In this document: positions 24,932 through 32,063 of the stretch, one piece after another
Numbering within the stretch: position 1 is the first letter of the stretch
Layout: each line of letters starts with the position of its first letter
Position numbers and translations under genes: made by a program
From: JBFXJF01 sp050175155
GTDB lineage: Bacteria > Bacillota > Bacilli > Tepidibacillales > Tepidibacillaceae
Length of the DNA: 33,400 bases
NCBI GenBank assembly: GCA_050175155.1
Contig: JBFXJF010000025.1
Location: forward strand, 1 to 33,400
Reading direction: 5' to 3'
Notes under the pieces: generated by a model
Databases searched by the model: none
The model's input: only the letters and a program-made list of their open reading frames with translations
What the model was told of the DNA's origin: nothing

Positions 24932-25591
24932 TTATTTTAGATATTTATTTTCAAAAGTTACATAGCTATTATTCCTTAATAGGCATGCAGGGCAATGACC
25001 GCACCCTACCCCTTTAATTCCATTGTAACATGTCAATGTTTCATTTTTTATTATTTCCAGAACTCCTAAATCATAAGACAACTTCCACGTTTCCTCTTTA
25101 CTAATCCACATAAGCGGCGTAAGTATTTCAAAATGATAATCCATAGACAAATTCAATGTTAGATTAATAGACTTAATAAAATTATCCCTACAATCAGGAT
25201 AACCACTATAGTCACTTTGAGAAACACCGATAATAATATTACTTATCCCTCTCTGTTTTGCAAAGATCGCAGCAAATGTAAGAAATAACATGTTTCTACC
25301 ATCAACAAATGAATTTGGTAAACCTTCTTTAGGATTCTCCTTATCTACATTAATATCGGTTCGAGTTAAAGAGTTTGGTGCCAACTGATTTAATAGGTTT
25401 AAATCCAATATATGATGTTCTATACCTGTTTTACTGCATATATCTCTAGCACATTCTAATTCTAATTTATGTTTTTGATTATAATCGAAAGATACCGCAA
25501 TTACCTTATCGAATCTCTCTTTTGCCCAAAACAAACAAGTTGTACTATCTTGTCCTCCACTAAATACTACTATCGTTTCTCTATTTTTCAT
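24932..25591 (-). CDS. queC: 7-cyano-7-deazaguanine synthase QueC
   Basis: A 219-aa enzyme that converts 7-carboxy-7-deazaguanine to preQ0 using ATP and ammonia. The PP-loop VVFSGGQDSTTC (SGGQDS at 11-16) and the zinc cysteines in LTCYNGIKGVGCGHCPAC are intact, with VDGRNM and GVSQSDYSGYPDCR between them. The frame reaches a GTG at 25600, but the ATG at 25591 is preceded by AGGTG and AAGGA and is preferred. It is the last gene of the six-gene operon, 9 nt after folE. No clear terminator lies downstream. Confidence 0.93.
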   Translation of the reverse strand: MKNRETIVVFSGGQDSTTCLFWAKERFDKVIAVSFDYNQKHKLELECARDICSKTGIEHHILDLNLLNQLAPNSLTRTDINVDKENPKEGLPNSFVDGRNMLFLTFAAIFAKQRGISNIIIGVSQSDYSGYPDCRDNFIKSINLTLNLSMDYHFEILTPLMWISKEETWKLSYDLGVLEIIKNETLTCYNGIKGVGCGHCPACLLRNNSYVTFENKYLK

Positions 25592-25600
25592 TTCCTTCAC

Positions 25601-26194
25601 CTAATTGCTATTGCATAAAATCATCAATTTATTATTTAGAAAAGAATCACTACTAAATTCTCCCCTTACTGTACTAGTAACGGTTTTCGCATTTGCTTTT
25701 TTAATTCCCCTTGTTGTTATACAAGCATGTTCACCCTCAATAAATACCGCTACGCTGTTTGATTCAGTAATCTTCTGAACAATTTCAGCTATATCTGAAC
25801 CAATTCTTTCTTGTAATTGCAATCTTCTACCTACCATGTCTACAACTCTAACTATTTTACTAAGTCCAATAATTTTTTTGTTCGGAATATAGGCTACTGT
25901 TGCTTTCATGTTGTACATTAGTGCTAGATGATGTTCACAATGACTAAACATTTCTATATCCTTTACTATTACAATATCTTTATAGTCTTCATTAATACAC
26001 AAATCTTCCTCAAACGTTTTATTAAACATATTTGCTATCTCATCATTGCTATATGCAACCCCAGTAAATAATTCTTCATACATCTCTGCAACACGTCTAG
26101 GAGTATCTAATAATCCTTCCCTATCCGGATTTTCCCCAATAGCTATCAATATACCCCTTATATGTTCTTCAATTGCCTTTTTATTTACACTCAT
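25601..26194 (-). CDS. folE: GTP cyclohydrolase I (FolE)
   Basis: A 197-aa enzyme making dihydroneopterin triphosphate from GTP, the first step of both folate and queuosine/preQ0 synthesis. Zinc ligands are C86 and H89 (SHCEHH) and C158 (EHACITTRG). Other blocks are DNPDREGLLDTPRRVAEMYEE-like (ENPDREGLLDTPRR), IGLSKIVRVVDM and RRLQLQERIG. An N-terminal extension to 26224 is open, but the ATG at 26194 follows AAAGGGGGT and starts 2 nt after the queE stop. Its place between queE and queC indicates it supplies the preQ0 branch; a second folE for folate may exist elsewhere. Confidence 0.93.
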   Translation of the reverse strand: MSVNKKAIEEHIRGILIAIGENPDREGLLDTPRRVAEMYEELFTGVAYSNDEIANMFNKTFEEDLCINEDYKDIVIVKDIEMFSHCEHHLALMYNMKATVAYIPNKKIIGLSKIVRVVDMVGRRLQLQERIGSDIAEIVQKITESNSVAVFIEGEHACITTRGIKKANAKTVTSTVRGEFSSDSFLNNKLMILCNSN

Positions 26195-26196
26195 TT

Positions 26197-26883
26197 TTAT
26201 ACCCCCTTTGTTTCTGAACCCCAAATTATTTTATGAAGTTGAACTTGTAGATTAACTTTATTCATTTTTTTGTCTTTCATAAAATCGACTATCTCTGTTA
26301 AACTAATTTGACCATATACAGGACTAAAATATACATTCGTTTTTTCTACCAATCTATACTTACTAATAATCTCTTCTGCTTTTAATAAATCAGTTAAGTT
26401 GCTTACTACAAATTTAACCGTATCTTTTCCCCTTAGGTGCCAAAAATTATCTACTAACATTCTATTTTCCATTGTGCTAAAAGGTAATTTGTAATCCATA
26501 GTAAATTTGAACGAATCATTATTCAATATCATATATGGTTCAATAGAAACACTTCCGTTCGTTTCTATTTCTATGTTCAAACTATTATCTTCGCTTAAGC
26601 TCTTAATTAATTCGAAAATATTATTTTGAATTAACGGCTCTCCACCAGTTATTGTCACATTAATAATTCCCGTTTCCTTAATATATTTATATATTTCTTC
26701 AGCAGTCATTAATTCATATTCAACGTCAGGTTGATTCACCCATTTAGTATCGCAATAACTACAATTTAGATTACACCCTGCGAATCTTATAAACGTAGAC
26801 AACTGACCAGAAGACTTTCCCTCACCGTTAATACTAACAAATTTTTCTGCAATTTTATATTTCATGTCACCTTTTAACATCAT
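26197..26883 (-). CDS. queE: 7-carboxy-7-deazaguanine synthase QueE
   Basis: A 228-aa small radical SAM enzyme that contracts 6-carboxytetrahydropterin to 7-carboxy-7-deazaguanine. The cluster motif CNLNCSYC (CX3CX2C) follows INGEGKSSGQLSTFIRFAG, and the SAM motif TGGEPL is intact. The annotated ATG at 26883 overlaps the queD stop by 4 bp (ATGA). An alternative ATG at 26865, six codons in, has AAAGGTG directly upstream but at short spacing. Either start leaves the domain whole. Confidence 0.92.
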   Translation of the reverse strand: MMLKGDMKYKIAEKFVSINGEGKSSGQLSTFIRFAGCNLNCSYCDTKWVNQPDVEYELMTAEEIYKYIKETGIINVTITGGEPLIQNNIFELIKSLSEDNSLNIEIETNGSVSIEPYMILNNDSFKFTMDYKLPFSTMENRMLVDNFWHLRGKDTVKFVVSNLTDLLKAEEIISKYRLVEKTNVYFSPVYGQISLTEIVDFMKDKKMNKVNLQVQLHKIIWGSETKGV

Positions 26884-27296
26884 TCAAATACCGCACTGTT
26901 TGTGGGCGTTTCATATACAGTTGCCCTTTTTACTTCATATCCCTTTTCTTTTATATAATTATAAAAATGTGCCGCAAAATTTTCAGCCGTAGGTCTAAAT
27001 TCAATAATAATAACCCTAAATCCATCTTCTAATAAACAATTTAATGTTTCTTCTCTCATTGTGTTTACTTGAATAATAAATGCATGATCGTAGTAATCAA
27101 CCATTTCCTTTACATCATTTTTTAAGTCCGCAAAATCAATAACCATTCCCTCTAGTTGTCCATCATTAATCAAACTATCTGATTGAACTTCGATTTCTAC
27201 TCTCCACCTATGGCCGTGAATATTTCCACATTTTCCATCATATCCCGCTAAGAAGTGAGCACTATCAAAACTATGCTCAACTTTTAAAATATACAT
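26880..27296 (-). CDS. queD: 6-carboxy-5,6,7,8-tetrahydropterin synthase QueD
   Basis: A 138-aa PTPS-family enzyme converting dihydroneopterin triphosphate to 6-carboxytetrahydropterin. Zinc histidines are H14, H27 and H29 (DSAHFL, GNIHGHRW), with catalytic C23 in GKCGN. VIDFADLK, DHAFI and the PTAENFAAHFY and TPTNSAVF blocks are as expected for QueD. ATG with AAGGG upstream. It starts 21 nt after the HgdC-like gene and overlaps queE. Confidence 0.92.
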   Translation of the reverse strand: MYILKVEHSFDSAHFLAGYDGKCGNIHGHRWRVEIEVQSDSLINDGQLEGMVIDFADLKNDVKEMVDYYDHAFIIQVNTMREETLNCLLEDGFRVIIIEFRPTAENFAAHFYNYIKEKGYEVKRATVYETPTNSAVFE

Positions 27297-27317
27297 ATAC
27301 CCTTCACCCTTCTAATC

Positions 27318-28079
27318 TCATTTTTTTAGACTATATCCATAAAAACAACATCCGATTGCTCCATTAGACTGTGGATCATCAATAGTAACTATTTCTTCAT
27401 AATCCTTTTTTAAAAATTCAATAAAACCTTGATTATTAGAAACGCCACCAGCCACAATCAGTCTTTTGCCTCTAAATTTATTTAACAAGGGTTTTAACTT
27501 TTTATATAAGGAATAATTAACCCCTGCACATAATCTATCTAATTCTATTCCCTCTGCAATTTTACCAATTAACTCAGATTCAGAAAAAACCGCACAAGTT
27601 GAATTTAAATCAACTGGATCTTCATGAAAACTACATAACTCTTCAAGAGATATTTCTAATATATTGGCCATATTTTCTAAGTACCTTCCGGATGATGCAG
27701 CACATTTGTCATTCAACTCCATATCCGTTATTATTCCTTTTTCAACTTTTACAACTTTTACATCCTGTCCTCCAACGTCTAGGAGAATAAAATCTTTTAA
27801 TCCCGTTTGATAAAATGCACCATAAACATGAGCCTTTATTTCATTGATAATAATAAACATATCTAAATCTGTGTTGTTTCGCCCATACCCTGTAGAAATC
27901 GCTTTATCAACAGAATCAATATTCAGCTTTTTTAAGTCTACTATTATCTTGCCGTCATAATTGCAATAATCTCTGTAAAAAGACATCGTACTAATTTTAT
28001 CTTTCTTTACTATTTGCATATCTTCTGTTAAAACTATCTTTACTTCTCTGCTACCAAGATCTATTCCTAAGATTTTCAT
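27318..28079 (-). CDS. HgdC/BadF-type ATPase activator of 2-hydroxyacyl-CoA dehydratase family
   Basis: A 253-aa ASKHA-fold ATPase. Such activators are homodimers bridging one [4Fe-4S] cluster that inject a low-potential electron into a partner Fe-S protein with ATP hydrolysis. The phosphate loop GIDLGS (5-10), DVGGQD (101-106) and AGGVSNNQG are visible. The cluster cysteines C126 (NDKCAASSGRYL) and C162 (STCAVFSESELIGK) are both present. Family members usually have CAAGTGRF, so CAASSGRY is a slight variant. Its start overlaps the HgdB-like stop by 4 bp (ATGA), and queD follows 21 nt later. Enzyme family is secure; the process it serves is unknown. Confidence 0.88.
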   Translation of the reverse strand: MKILGIDLGSREVKIVLTEDMQIVKKDKISTMSFYRDYCNYDGKIIVDLKKLNIDSVDKAISTGYGRNNTDLDMFIIINEIKAHVYGAFYQTGLKDFILLDVGGQDVKVVKVEKGIITDMELNDKCAASSGRYLENMANILEISLEELCSFHEDPVDLNSTCAVFSESELIGKIAEGIELDRLCAGVNYSLYKKLKPLLNKFRGKRLIVAGGVSNNQGFIEFLKKDYEEIVTIDDPQSNGAIGCCFYGYSLKK

Positions 28080-29098
28080 TGATGCCCTCCTTTGATTGAG
28101 ACTTCATTCAGTGTTGAATCTAGTAACATATCAAGAAATGCTTCTATTCTCAACTTTGTTCTGGCATCTAAAACATTTAGTTTATCCCCTTCGATAGTTA
28201 AAATTGGAACATCTATATTTTTCTTTATAATTATGTCATTTATAGCTTTATAACAAAAAGCTTGTGTATAATGAATAATTCCATCGATATTCCTCTCATC
28301 CACCTGTTTCTTAATCTCAGCAATACGAAAATCTAGGTCATACGGGTAAGTATAGTCATGATATTGATCATAGATGTTTAAGGCTTTATCAGCCCTCGGA
28401 AAAGCAAACTCCCTTTGAACCTCATTATAAACAATCCGCGAGTCTAGCTTTTCAACAAATTCATATATGTCAGTTGTTATAGGAGGAACTCCAATATACG
28501 CTAATCTAAGCTTGCTCTTTCTTGGCATACTTTTCTCAGCTTTCTCTATAAATCCCATTAATTCTTTTTCATAATTTTCAATATTTCCATTTAAGTCACT
28601 CATACTTACCTGATACAGATGATTTTCATAACCACTTACTTTATTTTCCCTATAAGTTAATTCATCAATCTTTTTAACCATATTTCTTGAATTAGCAAGT
28701 CTTTTTCTAACTATTTCAACCTTATTAATATCCGAACCAAATATCTTTATAAACTTATCTATCTCAATTTTTACATCTTCTTTTTTATGAGAATACGGAT
28801 AAGAGAAAGGATAAACTTTAACACCTTTTAGTTTTAATACATCTAATAAAGCTTTTGTATTGGAACAATCACCCTCAACAATTCCAACTACTCCTTCAAT
28901 GTTATGTGCTATGCATGCTCCGTAAATACCCTTTATCCACGCACAAACGTTTTTAGGGAATCCTTCCCTTTCAGCTATATCAATATAATCAAGATAGCTA
29001 TTAGAAGTAACAAATATATTATTTAAGTCCACTGGTGTATAACCAGATGCTATTAAAACTTCAATTGGGGCTGTAGTGGTTAGACCTATTTTCTTCAT
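28076..29098 (-). CDS. HgdB-like (2-hydroxyacyl-CoA dehydratase D-component / double-cubane family) protein
   Basis: A 340-aa protein of the COG1775 group. Three cysteines in family-typical settings could hold an Fe-S cluster: C52 (NVCAWIKGIYG), C78 (EGDCSNT) and C282 (TQAFCYKA); C62 is extra. Dehydratases normally have two different subunits (HgdA and HgdB); only one is here, as in homodimeric double-cubane cluster proteins, but it is shorter than those I recall. The frame is open to a GTG at 29107; ATG at 29101 or 29098 is better placed after AGGTGA, and I chose 29098. It is the first gene of an operon otherwise devoted to preQ0 synthesis, behind a structured leader RNA. Substrate unknown. 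Confidence 0.82.
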   Translation of the reverse strand: MKKIGLTTTAPIEVLIASGYTPVDLNNIFVTSNSYLDYIDIAEREGFPKNVCAWIKGIYGACIAHNIEGVVGIVEGDCSNTKALLDVLKLKGVKVYPFSYPYSHKKEDVKIEIDKFIKIFGSDINKVEIVRKRLANSRNMVKKIDELTYRENKVSGYENHLYQVSMSDLNGNIENYEKELMGFIEKAEKSMPRKSKLRLAYIGVPPITTDIYEFVEKLDSRIVYNEVQREFAFPRADKALNIYDQYHDYTYPYDLDFRIAEIKKQVDERNIDGIIHYTQAFCYKAINDIIIKKNIDVPILTIEGDKLNVLDARTKLRIEAFLDMLLDSTLNEVSIKGGHQ

Positions 29099-29143
29099 CA
29101 TAATCACCTATCAATTTTTTTATATAACTTAAGTTGATAAAAT

Positions 29144-29167
29144 AAAAAAATAGGCATCATCTGCCCA
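29144..29167 (-). terminator. Intrinsic terminator in the operon leader
   Basis: A 6-bp stem TGGGCA-GATGA-TGCCTA (one G-T wobble) followed by TTTTTTT on the minus strand, about 45-55 nt before the HgdB-like start. It may be the conditional terminator of the leader, or simply the end of the acuABC transcript, whose last stop is 180 nt upstream. Confidence 0.6.
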
Positions 29168-29251
29168 GTTCAAGAAACTACCAAACATAAGGTAGTTCAG
29201 ACCTAGTTTTGTTTAGAGACAGGATGGTTTATGAACTGTCTTACTTATGTT
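29144..29251 (-). ncRNA. Structured leader RNA of the HgdB-HgdC-que operon
   Basis: Read on the minus strand the leader holds, in order: AACATAAG (29251-29244); a hairpin GACAG/CTGTC (29240-29236 with 29222-29218) whose 5' side overlaps CAGTTCA; a 7-bp hairpin AACTACC/GGTAGTT (29197-29191 with 29182-29176) whose 8-nt loop region CTTATGTT is an exact complement of AACATAAG; a second TGAACTG (29172-29166) complementary to CAGTTCA; and a terminator stem TGGGCA/TGCCTA (29167-29162 with 29156-29151) followed by seven T residues. This is a pseudoknot plus competing helices before an intrinsic terminator, the layout of a riboswitch or attenuator. It does not match the riboswitch consensus sequences I know. 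Confidence 0.55.
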
Positions 29252-29261
29252 ATATGAGTTT

Positions 29262-29290
29262 AGAATATCATAGATACTAATGGCCTGCAA
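29262..29290 (-). promoter_or_regulatory. Predicted promoter of the HgdB-HgdC-que operon
   Basis: On the minus strand TTGCAG (29285-29290), a 17-nt spacer and an extended -10 TGATATTCT (29270-29262). Transcription would start near 29254, immediately before the first element of the structured leader. Confidence 0.45.
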
Positions 29291-29350
29291 GATATTAAAA
29301 GCGCATAAATTAACTCCAAGCAATGTACTGAGATAGAATATACCAACTTG

Positions 29351-30505
29351 TTAAATATATATAATAGACAAAGCTCTATTCATTACTAACTTATTTATTT
29401 CCATAATCTCTTTTTTTCTCGGTATTTCTTCAATAAGATTTTTATCATCTTCCCATTTCCTAGGTAATAGTAAAGGGGATTTATCTTTCCAATTCTCAAT
29501 CCAATCCTCCGGCAATTTTCCCGTCGCTTCATTTGCCCTGTCATTCATTTCTAACCATAACATCGACCAAGTCCTCGGTACTACTCGCCAAATATCATAT
29601 CCTCCTCCACCAACTGCAATCCATCTGCCCTCGCAATATTCATGCGCAATTTGATGGGCTAACTTTGGAATATACTTGTATAACTTAGTTGTACAATATA
29701 AATGAGTTAAAGGATCATAGTAATGTGCATCGGCTCCATTTTGTGAAACAATTACATCTGGTTTATAATATCTGGCAATCTCTGAAATTGCAGTTTTATA
29801 GATACTAATATATGAATCATCCTCTGTAAAAGCATCGATTGGTATATTAAAAGAATAGCCAAAGCCTTTGCCTTCCCCTCGCTCGTTAACACCACCAGTT
29901 CCTGGAAATAGATACCTCCCAGTCTCATGGATAGATACCGTACATACTTGATTAGTGTCATAAAAAGCTGCTTGAACACCATCACCGTGATGAGCATCAG
30001 TATCTATATATAATACTCTTTTCTTATACTTTTCAGTTATATATTTAATAGCTATTGCACTATCATTATATATACAAAAACCAGAGGCCCTATTTCTAAA
30101 GCCATGATGTAATCCCCCGCCAATATTAAGTGCGTGTAATGATTTGTTTTCCAAGACAGTCTCAACCGCTTTTAAAGTTCCCCCTACTACTATCGCACTA
30201 GCCTCATGCATATTTTCAAATATCGGTGTGTCCTCTGTGCCTATTCCGTAGTTAAGGGTTTCCTTCTCCGATAGTTTACCTTGCCCAGCAAGGTAAACTA
30301 CATCTATATACTCTTGATCGTGAATTAAAGCTATCTCTTCATCTGAAGCTATTCTGGGAAGCACAATCTGTGAAGGATCTAATGCATTCATTTTTTTTAA
30401 CAAATCCATTGTAATCTTTATTCTTAATTGATTGAAAGGATGATCTTCCTTAAATTTATATTTAAGTAACTGACTAGAGTAAATAAAAACAGCATTATTT
30501 TTCAT
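29351..30505 (-). CDS. acuC: AcuC, class I histone-deacetylase-like protein deacetylase
   Basis: A 384-aa zinc deacetylase. In B. subtilis AcuC removes the acetyl group that AcuA places on acetyl-CoA synthetase, reactivating it. Active-site blocks are GGLHHGFRNRASGFC, YIDTDAHHGDGVQAAF with the zinc Asp/His, SIHETGRYLFPGTG and VSQNGADAHYYDPL, with the GGGGYD turn near the C-terminal third. Length matches AcuC. ATG with TGGAGT upstream; the start overlaps the acuB end by 11 bp. It is the last gene of acuABC. Confidence 0.94.
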   Translation of the reverse strand: MKNNAVFIYSSQLLKYKFKEDHPFNQLRIKITMDLLKKMNALDPSQIVLPRIASDEEIALIHDQEYIDVVYLAGQGKLSEKETLNYGIGTEDTPIFENMHEASAIVVGGTLKAVETVLENKSLHALNIGGGLHHGFRNRASGFCIYNDSAIAIKYITEKYKKRVLYIDTDAHHGDGVQAAFYDTNQVCTVSIHETGRYLFPGTGGVNERGEGKGFGYSFNIPIDAFTEDDSYISIYKTAISEIARYYKPDVIVSQNGADAHYYDPLTHLYCTTKLYKYIPKLAHQIAHEYCEGRWIAVGGGGYDIWRVVPRTWSMLWLEMNDRANEATGKLPEDWIENWKDKSPLLLPRKWEDDKNLIEEIPRKKEIMEINKLVMNRALSIIYI

Positions 30506-31151
30506 GAAATTTTACTCCAGGTAAGTTAGGCCATAATACTTCATGACCTTGTTCTTTAAGATTATTAACTATTACTATTGGATTCATTGTCTGAATGCGC
30601 AATACTATAATCTTATAATTAGCGTTTTTTGCGTAAGGGTAAACAAGTACGCTATTGATTTGAACATTTTCTTTAGCAATAATCAAAACAACTTGGGCTA
30701 AAGTCCCTGGTGTATTTTTAACCTTCACCTCTATCTGTGAACTAGGTTGAAGAGCGCCTGTAAGTTGTATTAATGTGTTTAACATATCCCTATCTGTAAT
30801 TATTCCGACCAATAAACCTTCCCTAGTTACTGGTAAACACGATAATTCATTCTCATAAAATATTGAGGATACCTCCTCAACAAACTCTAAAGGATGAATT
30901 GTCCTTACATTAGTTTTCATTATTTGTTCTAATGGTTTATCTAAAATATCTTTAGACCAAACTTTTTCAAAAATAGAAGGAAATGCATCTCTTAAATCAC
31001 GATCAGATATAATGCCAATCACATGATTTTCTTCATCTACTATAGGAATATGATGAAAATGGTTTTCAGTTAATATATCGTATGCTTTTTGAATAGTGTC
31101 ATATTTTTTTAATGTTACCACCTTAGTTGTCATTATTTCTTCTACTAACAA
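30495..31151 (-). CDS. acuB: AcuB, CBS-ACT protein
   Basis: A 218-aa protein. Two CBS motifs (residues about 1-60, NHFHHIPIVDEENHVIGIISDRDL, and about 78-135, NELSCLPVTREGLLVGIITDRDM) are followed by an ACT-like domain (about 140-215, VKVKNTPGTLAQVVLIIAKENVQINSV). AcuB is part of the acetoin/acetate utilisation locus; its precise function is not established. It starts at a TTG (31151) with AAGGAGTGA just upstream. It begins 22 nt after acuA and overlaps acuC. Confidence 0.92.
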   Translation of the reverse strand: MLVEEIMTTKVVTLKKYDTIQKAYDILTENHFHHIPIVDEENHVIGIISDRDLRDAFPSIFEKVWSKDILDKPLEQIMKTNVRTIHPLEFVEEVSSIFYENELSCLPVTREGLLVGIITDRDMLNTLIQLTGALQPSSQIEVKVKNTPGTLAQVVLIIAKENVQINSVLVYPYAKNANYKIIVLRIQTMNPIVIVNNLKEQGHEVLWPNLPGVKFHEK

Positions 31152-31173
31152 AATATCACTCCTTTTTAAAAAA

Positions 31174-31806
31174 TTAATACATAAATTGGTTTTTCAATCT
31201 AACACGTTCAAATTTCTCAATATCCTCGAAAGATACCCTTTTTCCAATTCTAACTGTCAAGCAATTAGCAGGATGAACACATATATCCGGATCATCCGTT
31301 GGCATATATTCTAATCCACCTGCATGCATTACCTTATTAATCACTTTTCGATAATCATATACATTTAACCCAGTCTCTTTTAAGTCCCAGTGCCAATAAT
31401 AGTTAGTTGCAATAATTATATAATCTTCAACAGAATCATCCATCATAGATACTTTTAGTAAATTTTGTGCAATATTGTATCTTCTATATCTACTAACCAC
31501 CTCAATGGCACCTAATTCTAGTAAGTTGTCAATACCTGCTTCAGACCATCGTTCTAGTCGGTCAGGAAAATGATAAGTCACGTATCCAATTATGTTTTTA
31601 CTATTTTTAGCAATAATAATTCTTCCTTCAGAACTTTCAGAAATCTCAACTAAGGCCTTTTGTTGCAAAGTGGATTGTCTAAACATGTTAAGATCTTTAT
31701 CTAATTGATACTTTAAAAGGTCATCTTTTCCAACAGGTCCATATACGTCTATTTCTTCTTCTCTATTATTAATTTTAAACCTACAACAGGTTTTTATATG
31801 TTTCAT
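31174..31806 (-). CDS. acuA: AcuA, GNAT protein acetyltransferase
   Basis: A 210-aa GNAT enzyme which in B. subtilis acetylates and inactivates acetyl-CoA synthetase AcsA. The blocks QKALVEISESSEGRIIIAKNS, YVTYHFPDRLERWSE, ELGAIEVVSRYRRYNIAQNLL (acetyl-CoA loop), NYYWHWDLK and HPANCLTVRIG align with AcuA as I recall it, and the length from the ATG at 31806 equals the B. subtilis protein. An ATG at 31818 is in frame but sits on the AAGG of the ribosome site. First gene of acuABC, divergent from acsA. Confidence 0.94.
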   Translation of the reverse strand: MKHIKTCCRFKINNREEEIDVYGPVGKDDLLKYQLDKDLNMFRQSTLQQKALVEISESSEGRIIIAKNSKNIIGYVTYHFPDRLERWSEAGIDNLLELGAIEVVSRYRRYNIAQNLLKVSMMDDSVEDYIIIATNYYWHWDLKETGLNVYDYRKVINKVMHAGGLEYMPTDDPDICVHPANCLTVRIGKRVSFEDIEKFERVRLKNQFMY

Positions 31807-31868
31807 TAAGCTTATCATCCTTAATTTTTATAAATCAAGCCGTCTTTATTAATTATTAATTCATACAT

Positions 31869-31901
31869 ATAATATACCAATAATCTGTACTTTCAAGTAC
31901 A
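31869..31901 (-). promoter_or_regulatory. acuABC promoter with overlapping palindrome
   Basis: On the minus strand TTGAAA (31891-31896), a 16-nt spacer and TATTAT (31869-31874). The perfect inverted repeat TGTACTTTCAAGTACA (31886-31901) covers the -35 box and is a good operator candidate. Confidence 0.5.
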
Positions 31902-31999
31902 AGAAAGAAAACATTTTGTGAGCAAACTATAAAAATATTAATATGGTAGAACATACATATCCAATATTAACTATATAGTATAAATACATACCCAGTATA

Positions 32000-32008
32000 T
32001 GTTATAAT
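32000..32008 (+). promoter_or_regulatory. Extended -10 promoter of acsA
   Basis: TGTTATAAT at 32000-32008 is a consensus extended -10; no good -35 is seen. It would give a leader of about 50 nt before the acsA GTG. Confidence 0.45.
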
Positions 32009-32063
32009 GTTTATTATTTATTTGTTAATTTTTAAACGTTTTTATTTTTAGGGGGAGAGATTA

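Noticed and set aside
29101..29160. 18-codon ATG ORF in the operon leader (minus strand)
   Set aside because: It starts inside the terminator stem with no Shine-Dalgarno and runs into the HgdB-like ribosome site, so it is not supported as a leader peptide.
29101..29260. preQ1 riboswitch in the que operon leader
   Set aside because: The short preQ1-I hairpin with its A-rich tail and the class II/III layouts are not present. The leader is reported as an unclassified structure instead.
32030..32045. Catabolite-response-element-like sequence around AAACGTTT before acsA
   Set aside because: It has the central CG and AA but misses the outer TG and CA positions, so it is too weak to call a CcpA site by eye.
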